This document shows positions 8,064 through 16,010 of a stretch of DNA of 64,000 nucleotides, piece by piece. The position numbers and the translations under genes are program-made. The notes under the pieces were generated by a model that was not told the origin of the DNA, made no database searches, and worked only from the letters and a program-made list of their open reading frames with translations. Source of the DNA: Streptomyces sp. NBC_01481 (GTDB lineage: Bacteria; Actinomycetota; Actinomycetes; Streptomycetales; Streptomycetaceae); contig NZ_JAPEPT010000005.1 in assembly GCF_026339995.1 (NCBI RefSeq), forward strand, positions 248,001-312,000, read 5' to 3'. Each line of letters begins with the position of its first letter. The stretch's first letter is position 1.

Positions 8064-9887
8064 GTGGCGCGCGACATCGCGGCTCCCAGCACCGTCCCCA
8101 GCAACCACCAGGAGCTCATCTCCTGGGTCGACGAGATCGCAGCAATCACGCAGCCGGACAGCGTCGTCTGGTGTGACGGATCCGAGGCCGAGTACGAGCG
8201 CCTGTGCGAGGAGCTCGTCGCCAAGGGCACCTTCAAGAAGCTGGACCCGATCAAGCGCCCGAACTCCTACTACGCCGCGTCCGACCCGACCGACGTCGCG
8301 CGCGTCGAGGACCGCACCTTCATCTGCTCCGAGAAGGAGGAGGACGCGGGCCCGACGAACCACTGGAAGGCTCCCGCGGAGATGAAGGAGATCTTCGCCG
8401 GTGAGAAGGGCATCTTCCGCGGCTCGATGCGCGGCCGGACGATGTACGTGGTGCCGTTCTGCATGGGCCCGCTCGGCTCCGACCTCTCCGCGATAGGCGT
8501 CGAGATCACCGACTCCGCGTACGTCGCCGTCTCCATGCGCACGATGACCCGCATGGGACAGCCCGTCCTCGACGAGCTCGGCTCCGACGGCTTCTTCGTC
8601 AAGGCCGTGCACACGCTGGGCGCGCCCCTCGCCGAGGGCGAGCAGGACGTCCCCTGGCCCTGCAACTCCACCAAGTACATCTCGCACTTCCCCGAGACGC
8701 GCGAGATCTGGTCGTACGGCTCGGGCTACGGCGGCAACGCCCTGCTCGGCAAGAAGTGCTACGCGCTGCGCATCGCCTCCGTCATGGCGCGCGACGAGGG
8801 CTGGCTCGCCGAGCACATGCTGATCCTCAAGCTCACCCCGCCGCAGGGTGAGCCCAAGTACGTCACCGCGGCCTTCCCGAGCGCCTGCGGCAAGACCAAC
8901 CTCGCCATGCTGGAGCCCACGATCTCCGGCTGGACCGTGGAGACCATCGGCGACGACATCGCCTGGATGCGCTTCGGCGAGGACGGCCGGCTGTACGCGA
9001 TCAACCCCGAGGCGGGCTTCTTCGGCGTCGCGCCCGGCACCGGTGAGCACACCAACGCCAACGCCATGAAGACCATGTGGGGCAACTCCGTCTTCACCAA
9101 CGTCGCACTGACCGACGACGGCGACGTGTGGTGGGAGGGCATGACTGAAGAGCTGCCCGCGCACCTCACCGACTGGAAGGGCAACGACTGGACGCCCCAG
9201 TCCGAGACCCCGGCCGCCCACCCCAACGCCCGCTTCACCGTCCCGGCCGGGCAGTGCCCGATCATCGCGCCGGAGTGGGAGGACCCGAAGGGTGTGCCGA
9301 TCTCGGCGATCCTCTTCGGCGGCCGCCGCGCCAGCGCTGTCCCGCTGGTGACCGAGTCCTTCGACTGGCAGCACGGTGTCTTCCTCGGTGCGAACGTCGC
9401 CTCCGAGAAGACCGCCGCCGCCGAGGGCAAGGTCGGCGAGCTGCGCCGCGACCCGTTCGCGATGCTGCCGTTCTGCGGCTACAACATGGGCGACTACATG
9501 GGCCACTGGCTCAAGGTCGGCAAGAACGCGGACGCGTCCAAGCTGCCGAAGATCTACTACGTGAACTGGTTCCGCAAGAACGACGAGGGCAAGTTCGTCT
9601 GGCCCGGCTTCGGCGAGAACGGCCGCGTCCTGAAGTGGATCGTGGAGCGCCTGGCGGGCAAGGCCGAGGGCGTCGAGACGCCTATCGGCATCCTGCCGAC
9701 GCGTGAGGCGCTCGACACGGACGGCCTTGATCTGCCCGAGGCGGACCTGGACTTCCTGCTCAAGGTCGACAAGGACGTCTGGCGCGAGGAGGCGGCGCTG
9801 ATCCCCGAGCACCTCAACACCTTCGGTGACCACGCGCCGAAGGAGCTGTGGGACGAGTACCGCGCGCTGGTCTCGCGTCTCGGCTGA
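8064..9887 (+). CDS. pckG: Phosphoenolpyruvate carboxykinase (GTP)
   Basis: A 607-residue GTP-dependent PEPCK, the gluconeogenic enzyme converting oxaloacetate and GTP to PEP, CO2 and GDP in the cytosol. The kinase-1a loop FPSACGKTNLAML, the metal and substrate segments WIGDDIAWMRF-like (ETIGDDIAWMRF) and NPEAGFFGVAPGT, and the nucleotide-binding FGGRRASAVPLV are all present. GTG at 8064 with AGGAG at 8054-8058 gives the usual length of about 609. It is a single-gene transcript with its own strong terminator. Confidence 0.97.
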   Translation: MARDIAAPSTVPSNHQELISWVDEIAAITQPDSVVWCDGSEAEYERLCEELVAKGTFKKLDPIKRPNSYYAASDPTDVARVEDRTFICSEKEEDAGPTNHWKAPAEMKEIFAGEKGIFRGSMRGRTMYVVPFCMGPLGSDLSAIGVEITDSAYVAVSMRTMTRMGQPVLDELGSDGFFVKAVHTLGAPLAEGEQDVPWPCNSTKYISHFPETREIWSYGSGYGGNALLGKKCYALRIASVMARDEGWLAEHMLILKLTPPQGEPKYVTAAFPSACGKTNLAMLEPTISGWTVETIGDDIAWMRFGEDGRLYAINPEAGFFGVAPGTGEHTNANAMKTMWGNSVFTNVALTDDGDVWWEGMTEELPAHLTDWKGNDWTPQSETPAAHPNARFTVPAGQCPIIAPEWEDPKGVPISAILFGGRRASAVPLVTESFDWQHGVFLGANVASEKTAAAEGKVGELRRDPFAMLPFCGYNMGDYMGHWLKVGKNADASKLPKIYYVNWFRKNDEGKFVWPGFGENGRVLKWIVERLAGKAEGVETPIGILPTREALDTDGLDLPEADLDFLLKVDKDVWREEAALIPEHLNTFGDHAPKELWDEYRALVSRLG

Positions 9888-9973
9888 GTGCTCGGCGTCC
9901 ACCTGAGGAAACGTCGCGGCGGGCCTGCCTGACATCCGCCCTGACCTGTGGGGTCAAACGACCCGCCGCGTCC

Positions 9974-10022
9974 CCGGCCCCCGGAGCCCCCTCACGGCTC
10001 CGGGGGCCGGACCTGTTTTTTT
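9974..10022 (+). terminator. Terminator of pckG
   Basis: 15-bp perfect stem CCGGCCCCCGGAGCC (9974-9988) with its complement (9996-10010) and a run of seven T at 10016-10022; a textbook rho-independent terminator. Confidence 0.92.
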
Positions 10023-10027
10023 GCGCC

Positions 10028-10272
10028 TAGGGCCTGTCGTTTGGATCAGGCCGGATCAGTGAGCGGCCCGCCGCGGAGCGGCTGATGTCACTGTGGTGCG
10101 TGCGATCGCAGGCCGGAGGATGGGGTCCCCCCGCCGAAGGCAGGGGGAGAGCCGACGCGGAGCGTCGGCGACTGACGCAACGCGGCATGGGGGCACCTCC
10201 CGTGCCCGAAGGGCTACGGGGGAGTGCGTGCCAGGCCACGCGAACCCGGCAAGATCCGAACGACAGGCCCTA
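10028..10272. mobile_element. MITE-like element A1 (245 bp)
   Basis: Non-coding element bounded by 20-bp terminal inverted repeats, TAGGGCCTGTCGTTTGGATC (10028-10047) and GATCCGAACGACAGGCCCTA (10253-10272), differing at one position. TA at both ends suggests TA target duplication, as with IS630/Tc1-type transposases. The interior holds a GGGGGCACCTCCC repeat (10187-10224). An 85-bp internally deleted relative is at 22506-22590. The rest of the gap to 10427 shows nothing recognisable. Confidence 0.8.
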
Positions 10273-10427
10273 AACCGGCGCCGCTCTCGCGGACCTGGCT
10301 GGTCGCCGTCCGGGTTCCTCAATTGATGGTTGCGGCGACCAGAGGTCAGCGGCACGCGGTCACAGCCGCCGCGCCGGGATTCGTGGCGTGGATCGCGGTG
10401 ACGCAGGTGGCGGTGACATAGGTGGCA

Positions 10428-10462
10428 CCCGGTCCGTGCGCCTCCTCGGCACGCGGACCGGG
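10428..10462 (-). terminator. Hairpin terminator of the 127-aa hypothetical gene
   Basis: CCCGGTCCG (10428-10436) pairs with CGGACCGGG (10454-10462), just beyond the minus-strand stop at 10467. Confidence 0.6.
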
Positions 10463-10466
10463 GCCG

Positions 10467-10850
10467 TCAGTGGGCGCCTGCCGGTGCGAGGGCGGCGGAG
10501 TGCACGTCCATCCGCTCGGCCGCGAGGATCGCGGCGGCGGTGTCGGCGCGGGATGCCGCGACGACGAGGGCGCGGCCCGCGATGTCGTGGGCGCGGCGGT
10601 GGAGGACGCCGGTGTCGGCGGCGCTGAGGCCGGCGTGGCGGGCGGGCGGCGCGCCGCGCAGCCGGGCGACCTGCTCGGCGATGCGCTCGGCGGCCTCGTC
10701 GAGGCCCAGTTCGTCGGTCACGGCGAGGAGCGCGGACAGGTGGCCCGCGAGCTGGATGTCCAGCTCTTCCTCGCGACTGCGGTGCGGGTAGTCGGCCTGC
10801 GCGTCGGCCTGCATGCGATGGACCGACTTGGTGCGGATCGGCTCGTACAT
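10467..10850 (-). CDS. Conserved hypothetical protein
   Basis: A 127-residue soluble, mostly helical, Ala-rich protein with no signal peptide and no motif I recognise. The N-terminus (MYEPIRTKSVHRMQADAQ) is basic; the centre (EEELDIQLAGHLSALLAVTDELG and AAERIAEQVARLRG) should form amphipathic helices. The start ATG at 10850 has a clear GGAGG ribosome-binding site. It lies 90 bp downstream of the aminotransferase in the same direction, with a possible promoter of its own between them. Small actinobacterial proteins of this type occur widely; the function is unknown. Confidence 0.75.
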   Translation of the reverse strand: MYEPIRTKSVHRMQADAQADYPHRSREEELDIQLAGHLSALLAVTDELGLDEAAERIAEQVARLRGAPPARHAGLSAADTGVLHRRAHDIAGRALVVAASRADTAAAILAAERMDVHSAALAPAGAH

Positions 10851-10940
10851 GGGATGGCCTCCTGCGTGGGTCGTCAGGAGACCATCCTAGCTTGGATTCC
10901 GTCTAAAGTTGAGCTGGATCCGGCAATCGGGCGAGATACC

Positions 10941-12152
10941 TCAGGGCTGGCTGTATCCGTCCAGGAACGTCCCGATCCGCGTCACCGCGTCCGCCAGCTC
11001 CTTCGCCGCGGGCAGCGTCACGATCCGGAAGTGATCGGGCTCCGGCCAGTTGAAGCCCGTACCGTGCACGACCATGATCTTTTCGGCGCGCAGCAGGTCG
11101 AGCACCATCTGGCGGTCGTCCTTGACTTTGTAGACCTTGGGGTCGAGCCGCGGGAACAGATACAGCGCACCCTTCGGCTTGACGCAGGTCACGCCCGGGA
11201 TCTGGGTGAGCAGGTCGTACGCGACGTCCCGCTGCTCCAGGATCCGCCCGCCCGGCAGGACGAGGTCCTCGATCGACTGCCGGCCGCCCAGCGCGGTGGC
11301 GACCGCGTGCTGCGAGGGCATGTTCGCGCACAGGCGCATATTGGCGAGGATGGTCAGGCCCTCGATGTACGAGGCGGCATGCGCCTTCGGGCCGCAGACG
11401 GCCATCCAGCCGGAGCGGTACCCGGCGACCCGGTAGTTCTTCGACAGCCCGTTGAAGGTCAGGACCATCAGGTCCGGCGCGATCGCGGCGGTCGGCGTGT
11501 GCGTGGCGCCGTCGTAGAGGATCTTGTCGTAGATCTCGTCGGAGCAGACGATCAGGTTGTGCCGGCGGGCGATCTCGGTGAGGCCGCGGAGCATCTCCTC
11601 GCTGTACACCGCGCCCGTGGGGTTGTTCGGGTTGATGATCACGATCGCCTTGGTGCGGTCGGTGATCTTCCGCTCGATGTCCGCGAGATCGGGCATCCAG
11701 TCGGCCTGCTCGTCGCAGCGGTAGTGCACGGCGGTGCCGCCCGCGAGCGACACGCACGCGGTCCACAGCGGATAGTCCGGGGCAGGTACGAGCACCTCGT
11801 CGCCGTCGTCGAGCAGCGCCTGCATCGACATCTGGATCAGCTCGGAGGCGCCGTTGCCGAGGTAGATGTCCTCGACGTCGAGGTCGATGCCCTTGGTCTG
11901 GTAGTGCTGCATCACCGCGCGGCGTGCGGACAGCAGGCCCTTCGCGTCGCCGTAGCCGTGCGCGTCGCCGAGATTGCGGAGGATGTCCTCCAGGATCTCG
12001 GGCGGGCACTCGAAACCGAAGGCTGCGGGGTTGCCGGTGTTGAGCTTGAGGATGCGATGACCTGCTGCCTCAAGCCGCATCGCCTCCTCGAGGACCGGAC
12101 CCCGGATTTCGTAACAGACGTTTGCGAGCTTCGTCGACTGGATCACCTGCAT
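10941..12152 (-). CDS. Pyridoxal-phosphate aminotransferase (alanine transaminase AlaA-like)
   Basis: A 403-residue class I/II fold-type I aminotransferase. Visible signatures are the substrate segment LNTGNPAAFGF, NPNNPTGAVYS, SDEIYDKILYDGA, the PLP-binding lysine in FNGLSKNYRVAGYRSGW, and C-terminal PDHFRIVTLP with the carboxylate-binding Arg. The sequence resembles AlaA-type glutamate-pyruvate aminotransferases, which make alanine from pyruvate and glutamate in the cytosol. ATG at 12152 lacks an obvious Shine-Dalgarno and might be leaderless or have a short leader. Confidence 0.88.
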   Translation of the reverse strand: MQVIQSTKLANVCYEIRGPVLEEAMRLEAAGHRILKLNTGNPAAFGFECPPEILEDILRNLGDAHGYGDAKGLLSARRAVMQHYQTKGIDLDVEDIYLGNGASELIQMSMQALLDDGDEVLVPAPDYPLWTACVSLAGGTAVHYRCDEQADWMPDLADIERKITDRTKAIVIINPNNPTGAVYSEEMLRGLTEIARRHNLIVCSDEIYDKILYDGATHTPTAAIAPDLMVLTFNGLSKNYRVAGYRSGWMAVCGPKAHAASYIEGLTILANMRLCANMPSQHAVATALGGRQSIEDLVLPGGRILEQRDVAYDLLTQIPGVTCVKPKGALYLFPRLDPKVYKVKDDRQMVLDLLRAEKIMVVHGTGFNWPEPDHFRIVTLPAAKELADAVTRIGTFLDGYSQP

Positions 12153-12625
12153 GCCCGTGAGCTTACGGGCGCGTAAAGCTGATCGCTTGGTGTTTACGGC
12201 CACCGGGGCGTGGCACGAATGTCCGCTTTTGTTGCATCGGCCGGTGGGAGCGCCCGCTTCCCTTCGAAAGGGCCACCGGCACGGTGCCTGCACCTGCGGA
12301 TTGCGTTACGAGAGCGGCGAGCGGACGGGCCGGTGTTGTCCTCGTCACCTTGCCGACGACACCGGCTCCGCCCTGCGCGGCCCCGGTCGCCGGAGCCCGC
12401 CCCGGACGATCACTTCCGCGATCTCGGCTCAACTCTCTTAGCGGCACCCCCTACGGCGTAGGGATGCGAATCCCCCCTTCAGGCGGCGAGAGTTGCCGTA
12501 CTCGACCCCAGCGCTGCCGTCTTCCTCTCCGCTACGACAACGAAGAGGTCGGCGTCCACTGGCCGTGCCCGGCGACGGTCTTGAGCTCGGCGAGACTCTG
12601 CAAGAGGGCGCTCTGCGCGAGCCGG
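12153..12625. other. 473-bp intergenic region without a supported gene
   Basis: Lies between divergently read hemC (ending at 12626) and the aminotransferase start. Several short ORFs cross it on both strands but none has a ribosome-binding site, a recognisable domain or convincing codon bias. A GATGCGAATCC stretch near 12464 resembles a tRNA T-arm but does not fold into a tRNA. Confidence 0.5.
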
Positions 12626-13561
12626 TCAGTGAGCGATGGAGTCGATCAGTTCGCGTGCCCCTTGACGGAGCAGTGCAACGGCGACCGACGTTCCCAGGGT
12701 CGCGGGGTCGAGCGGGCCCGCCCACTCGTGGGCGTTCAGGACCCTCTTCCCGTCGGGGGCGAACACACACGCCCGCAGCGAAAGGTCGCCACTGCCCTCA
12801 GCGGTGGCGAATCCGGCGATCGGGCTGTTGCAGTGGCCCTGCAGCACGTGGAGCAGCATGCGCTCCGCTGTCACTTCTCGGTGCGTGTCCGGGTCGCCGA
12901 GGCCGCTGACCGTGTGGATCAGGTCCTGGTCGCCTTCGCGACACTGGAGGGCCAGGACGCCCGCACCGATCGGGGGGCACATGGCCTCGGTCGACAGAGT
13001 CTCGGTGATGACATCGGTGCGGCCGATGCGCTCCAGGCCGGAGACCGCCAGGAGCAGCGCGTCGGCTTCGCCCGCGGCGAGTTTGTCCAGGCGGCGGTTG
13101 GCGTTGCCGCGCATCGGTACGCACTCGAGCTGCGGGTGGGAGGCGGCGAGTTGCGCGATGCGGCGTACGGAGGAGGTGCCGATCCGGGTCCCGGCCGGAA
13201 GCTGATCGAGCGTGAGCCCCGCCGGGTGAATGAGGGCGTCGCGGATGTCGTCACGCTTGAGAAAGGCGGCGAACGTCGTGCCTGCGGGCAGCGGCCGGTC
13301 GGCGGGGACGTCCTTGACGCAATGCACTGCGAGGTCGGCCTCGCCGGCGAGCAACGCGGCGTCGACCTCCTTGGTGAAAGCGCCCTTCCCCTCGACCAGA
13401 GCCAGATCGCCCATCCATTTGTCCCCGGTGGTCTTGACCGGGACGACCTCGGTGACGATGCAGGGGTGGAGCGCGGCCAGTTCGGTCCGCACACGCTCCA
13501 CTTGGGCGAGCGCCATCGGCGAGTCACGGGAGACGATGCGGATCAGCTCAGGGGCGGACAT
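12626..13561 (-). CDS. hemC: Porphobilinogen deaminase (hydroxymethylbilane synthase)
   Basis: A 311-residue HemC that polymerises four porphobilinogen units into hydroxymethylbilane for haem, sirohaem and cobalamin synthesis. Signatures include IRIVSRDSPMALAQ, the active-site segment AVHCVKDVPA, RGNANRRLDKLAAGEADALLLAVSGLERIG, and a late Cys (LQGHCNSPIAG) at the place of the dipyrromethane cofactor attachment. The usual flanking sequence around that Cys is GGC(S/Q)xP, so this is somewhat divergent. There are no hem neighbours, so it looks like a second, stand-alone copy. Start ATG at 13561 (GGTGG upstream); a longer start at 13573 has no ribosome site. Confidence 0.9.
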   Translation of the reverse strand: MSAPELIRIVSRDSPMALAQVERVRTELAALHPCIVTEVVPVKTTGDKWMGDLALVEGKGAFTKEVDAALLAGEADLAVHCVKDVPADRPLPAGTTFAAFLKRDDIRDALIHPAGLTLDQLPAGTRIGTSSVRRIAQLAASHPQLECVPMRGNANRRLDKLAAGEADALLLAVSGLERIGRTDVITETLSTEAMCPPIGAGVLALQCREGDQDLIHTVSGLGDPDTHREVTAERMLLHVLQGHCNSPIAGFATAEGSGDLSLRACVFAPDGKRVLNAHEWAGPLDPATLGTSVAVALLRQGARELIDSIAH

Positions 13562-13690
13562 GGCATCCACCATAGAGCGTCACGTGCGCCCCAACGCCCA
13601 GTTCTCACGCCCATCTCGGTGTTGTCGCAAGGAGATTGCACGCCAGATTGCACGCAACCAGTCGTCCGGGACACCGAGCGACCCCCGCGG

Positions 13691-13720
13691 CCCCGGCCAC
13701 CGCAAAGACAGCGGCCGGGG
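13691..13720 (-). terminator. Hairpin terminator of the DUF4360 gene
   Basis: CCCCGGCC (13691-13698) pairs with GGCCGGGG (13713-13720), with extra CCGC/GC pairing inside, directly after the minus-strand stop at 13733. Confidence 0.6.
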
Positions 13721-13732
13721 CAGAGAGCCTGC

Positions 13733-14383
13733 TCAGGACTCCTCGCATTCCTTCCAGGCGAGCCGGTAGACGGTGTTGATGTCACCGTCCGTCGAGTCCA
13801 TCGTCATGAAACTGGTCGTTTTCTTGGGGTCCGATGTCCCGGCGTTCACACGCACTTCGGTGTTGATGTTGAAGTTGCGCTTCACTCCGCACGGTGCCCA
13901 CACCAACTGACCCCATTCCGTGGAGTCCGATGCCTGCCAGTTGTCGTCAAGTGGCCCCTTGAAGGGGTGATTTCTGGCCGCCGTATCCGGCGAGCCCTGG
14001 AAGTAGTACGAGGCTTTCTGCATTGCCGTGGCACCGGACTGGAGGCTCGCGAAGCCCCGGTAGTCGGCGCTTGCCACCGCGTACGTGAAGCCCTGCGGGA
14101 CATGGACGACCAGGTTGAGCTGGCAGTTCTTGCGGAAGTCGGTCGGGTTCGCGCCCACGCCCACTTTCGCGAGGTACTCGCTGTATGTCACGGTGAAGGC
14201 GGTGTTGTCCTCGGACACGGCCACCGCGGCGGACCCCGGGCGACAGCCCGATCCATTGACCGTTGCGATGTCGATCGTGATTTTGTCAGGGGGCGTGTGG
14301 TTGACCGCGGAAGCGTTCTGAGCAGCCAGCAGCGAAGCAAGAATTGCCGCTGTCGCGCCGCCCGCGAAAAGTGCACGGGACAT
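13733..14383 (-). CDS. Secreted DUF4360 family protein
   Basis: A 216-residue protein with a Sec signal peptide (MSRALFAGGATAAILASLLAAQNASA, cleavage after ASA near residue 26). The mature part holds four or more Cys (GSGCRPG, KNCQL, APCGVKRN, WKECEES) in the pattern of DUF4360, a family of small secreted beta-rich proteins with conserved disulfides and unknown function. ATG at 14383 with GGGAG upstream is chosen; the frame extends 56 codons further but without signal-peptide logic. It is the first gene of the secreted-protein region. Confidence 0.82.
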   Translation of the reverse strand: MSRALFAGGATAAILASLLAAQNASAVNHTPPDKITIDIATVNGSGCRPGSAAVAVSEDNTAFTVTYSEYLAKVGVGANPTDFRKNCQLNLVVHVPQGFTYAVASADYRGFASLQSGATAMQKASYYFQGSPDTAARNHPFKGPLDDNWQASDSTEWGQLVWAPCGVKRNFNINTEVRVNAGTSDPKKTTSFMTMDSTDGDINTVYRLAWKECEES

Positions 14384-14574
14384 GATTCTCCCATCGGGGA
14401 AATGTGAGGGGTTCATCCCGGAACAGGCCATGGCTAACCATGGACATGTCAACTCTTCAAACATTTCTTGGCACTTCTCGAAGAGCCGGATCGACCTGAA
14501 TGGTAGGTACCGGCGGAACGGCTGGCTAGGGCCGTAATCGGCCAGCCGCACTCACGGCCGGCCCGCACGCAAAG

Positions 14575-14612
14575 GCGGCCCCGAGGTGAGCTCTCGCGCT
14601 CCTCGGGGCCGC
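14575..14612 (-). terminator. Terminator of chaplin 1
   Basis: 12-bp stem, GCGGCCCCGAGG (14575-14586) with CCTCGGGGCCGC (14601-14612), just after the minus-strand stop at 14626. Confidence 0.75.
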
Positions 14613-14625
14613 TCGGTGCTGAATG

Positions 14626-14859
14626 TCAGTCGATGGCGCAGGTGTTGGCCATGGCCGGGTTGAGCAGGCCGATCAGCGTGGCCGTGTTGCCGCAGGCGAT
14701 CAGGGGGACGTGAATCGGAACCTGAATCACGTTGCCGGACAGGACGCCGGGGGAACCGACGGCGGCGCCCTCCGCACCCGCGTCCGCCATGGCGGGGGCG
14801 GCGCCGCCCATGGCCATGATGACGCCCGCCACGACGGCTGCAGCCTTCTTGTGCTTCAT
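14626..14859 (-). CDS. Short chaplin (chaplin 1)
   Basis: A 77-residue precursor: Sec signal peptide to about residue 26 (ending APAMADA), then one chaplin domain (GSPGVLSGNVIQVPIHVPLIACGNTATL to the end). Short chaplins are amyloid-forming surfactants that coat aerial hyphae and let them leave the aqueous phase. Two Cys (IACGN and NTCAI) are placed as in chaplins that form an intramolecular disulfide. AAAGGA precedes the ATG. The upstream region contains a CGTTACC motif (14955-14961) and an AT-rich palindrome (15027-15045). Confidence 0.95.
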   Translation of the reverse strand: MKHKKAAAVVAGVIMAMGGAAPAMADAGAEGAAVGSPGVLSGNVIQVPIHVPLIACGNTATLIGLLNPAMANTCAID

Positions 14860-14954
14860 CTGTGTGATCCTTTCAGCAGTGGTGCCCGTACGCAGGCGCG
14901 ACCTTCGCGCGTTGCGCTGCCAGTTTCCTGTTCATGGGCACCGCCGCATGGACT

Positions 14955-14961
14955 GGTAACG
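14955..14961 (-). promoter_or_regulatory. CGTTACC motif upstream of chaplin 1
   Basis: Minus-strand CGTTACC followed by AGTCCATGCG, 96 bp before the start. The chaplin at 19255-19494 has CGTTACCGGCCATGCG and the small secreted gene at 17790-18080 has CGTTACCCATATCG, so it may be a shared promoter element. Confidence 0.4.
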
Positions 14962-15026
14962 ATTGGATTCCCGCAAAGAAACCTCAATATGGCCGCCAGT
15001 TCGAGAAGTCACTCGGATGCCTCGCG

Positions 15027-15045
15027 GGCAGTTTATTAAACTGCC
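15027..15045. promoter_or_regulatory. AT-rich 19-bp perfect palindrome upstream of chaplin 1
   Basis: GGCAGTTTATTAAACTGCC: 9-bp arms around a single T, conspicuously AT-rich for this genome. It lies in the 322-bp gap between rodlin 1 and chaplin 1 and looks like a dimeric regulator site; the regulator is unknown. Confidence 0.5.
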
Positions 15046-15131
15046 GAGTAGTTTCTTTGCGATAAGGCTCTTGCCGCTTCGCGGGGCGTCATTTTCTCAT
15101 TCACCGGAACATTTGACGCCCTGAAAGAGGC

Positions 15132-15164
15132 GCACCCCCCGAACGCTCGATGCCCGGGGGGTGC
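15132..15164 (-). terminator. Terminator of rodlin 1
   Basis: 10-bp stem GCACCCCCCG (15132-15141) with CGGGGGGTGC (15155-15164), directly after the rodlin stop at 15182 on the minus strand. Confidence 0.7.
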
Positions 15165-15181
15165 ACGTGTCGCAGCGAGTG

Positions 15182-15592
15182 TCAGACGCCGGTGGAGCCG
15201 TTGCCGGACAGGGCCGAGATGTCGTCGAGGATGTGGGACAGGGCCTCGTCGCCCTTGGCCTGGGTGGCGTTCTCGGTGCACTGCTGGGTCTGCGGGCTCG
15301 ACAGGATCGGGATGTCCTGTGCGGAGATCGGGACGACGCCGACGAGCGAGCCGACGTCGGCCTTGGCCGGCAGGCCGACGCAGGGCTTGTTGAGCGAGCC
15401 CTGGGCGAGGCCCATCTGCGGGCTCATGTCGCCGTTGGTGACGGAGTTGCCGAACTCCTGCGAGGCGCCTTCGCCGCTGGTCGACGTGGTGCCCCCGTCG
15501 TTGCCGATGGCCATGGCCTGAGGAGCCATCGAGGCACCGACGCCCACCATCGAAGCGGTGACGGCCGCAGTCGCCAGAATCTTCTTGATCAC
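15182..15592 (-). CDS. Rodlin 1 (RdlA/RdlB family)
   Basis: A 136-residue secreted rodlin. The signal peptide ends at about residue 28 (MAPQAMA-IGND); the mature part has the rodlin hallmarks QGSLNKPCVGLPAKADVGSLVG, PISAQDIPILSSPQTQQCTEN and a C-terminal ILDDISALSGNG. Rodlins line up chaplin fibrils into the rodlet layer of aerial hyphae and spores. Start is GTG at 15592 with GGGAC upstream. Two Cys are conserved with rodlin 2. The two copies are very similar, pointing to duplication. Confidence 0.94.
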   Translation of the reverse strand: MIKKILATAAVTASMVGVGASMAPQAMAIGNDGGTTSTSGEGASQEFGNSVTNGDMSPQMGLAQGSLNKPCVGLPAKADVGSLVGVVPISAQDIPILSSPQTQQCTENATQAKGDEALSHILDDISALSGNGSTGV

Positions 15593-16010
15593 TTTTCGTC
15601 CCTTTTCGCTTTGATCGATCGATCGTGGAGCAGACTGATCAACTGCGCCCGACGGGTTTGGTTCCGTGCATTCACCCGAATGTCGCAACGATTTGATATG
15701 CGGTCCGGAATGCAATATCGGCGGAGGGCCTGTCAGAAGGCCCTCCGCCGACGGGAGCAGATCGTCGCGGGCACCCGGCTGCGCCATGCCAACAGGAGAC
15801 ACGACTGCCCCACGACGCAATGCGTCGCCGGCTGGAGGCCTGCAACCGGAGCAGATCCCATGCACGGTCTGCACGGCCATTCCATCACCTCAGGAGAGCC
15901 GTCCGGACCCGTATTCACCCGTTTGCCGAATGAATTCTCGGCGATCGGAGCAATCTCGAATTGGGGCACAATGAGGGCGTCCAGCACGCAATCGAAGCGG
16001 TGAAAACTAC
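15593..16010. other. 418-bp intergenic region with an isolated terminator-like hairpin
   Basis: Holds the rodlin 1 promoter region and the VKOR upstream region. At 15719-15750 there is a perfect 13-bp stem (CGGCGGAGGGCCT and complement) with a 6-nt loop, although no gene ends next to it. A 94-codon minus-strand ORF overlaps but has no domain or ribosome site; it may be remnants of a lost gene. Confidence 0.5.

Noticed and set aside
10891..10908. Possible Fur-family box CTTGGATTCCGTCTAAAG before the 127-aa gene
   Set aside because: The dyad symmetry is weak (about four of seven arm positions) and no target logic is known.
12440..12540. tRNA-like GATGCGAATCC segment
   Set aside because: No matching acceptor, D-arm or anticodon stem can be drawn.
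12284..14407. Long plus-strand open frame over hemC and the DUF4360 gene
   Set aside because: Shadow frame; both minus-strand genes are well supported.
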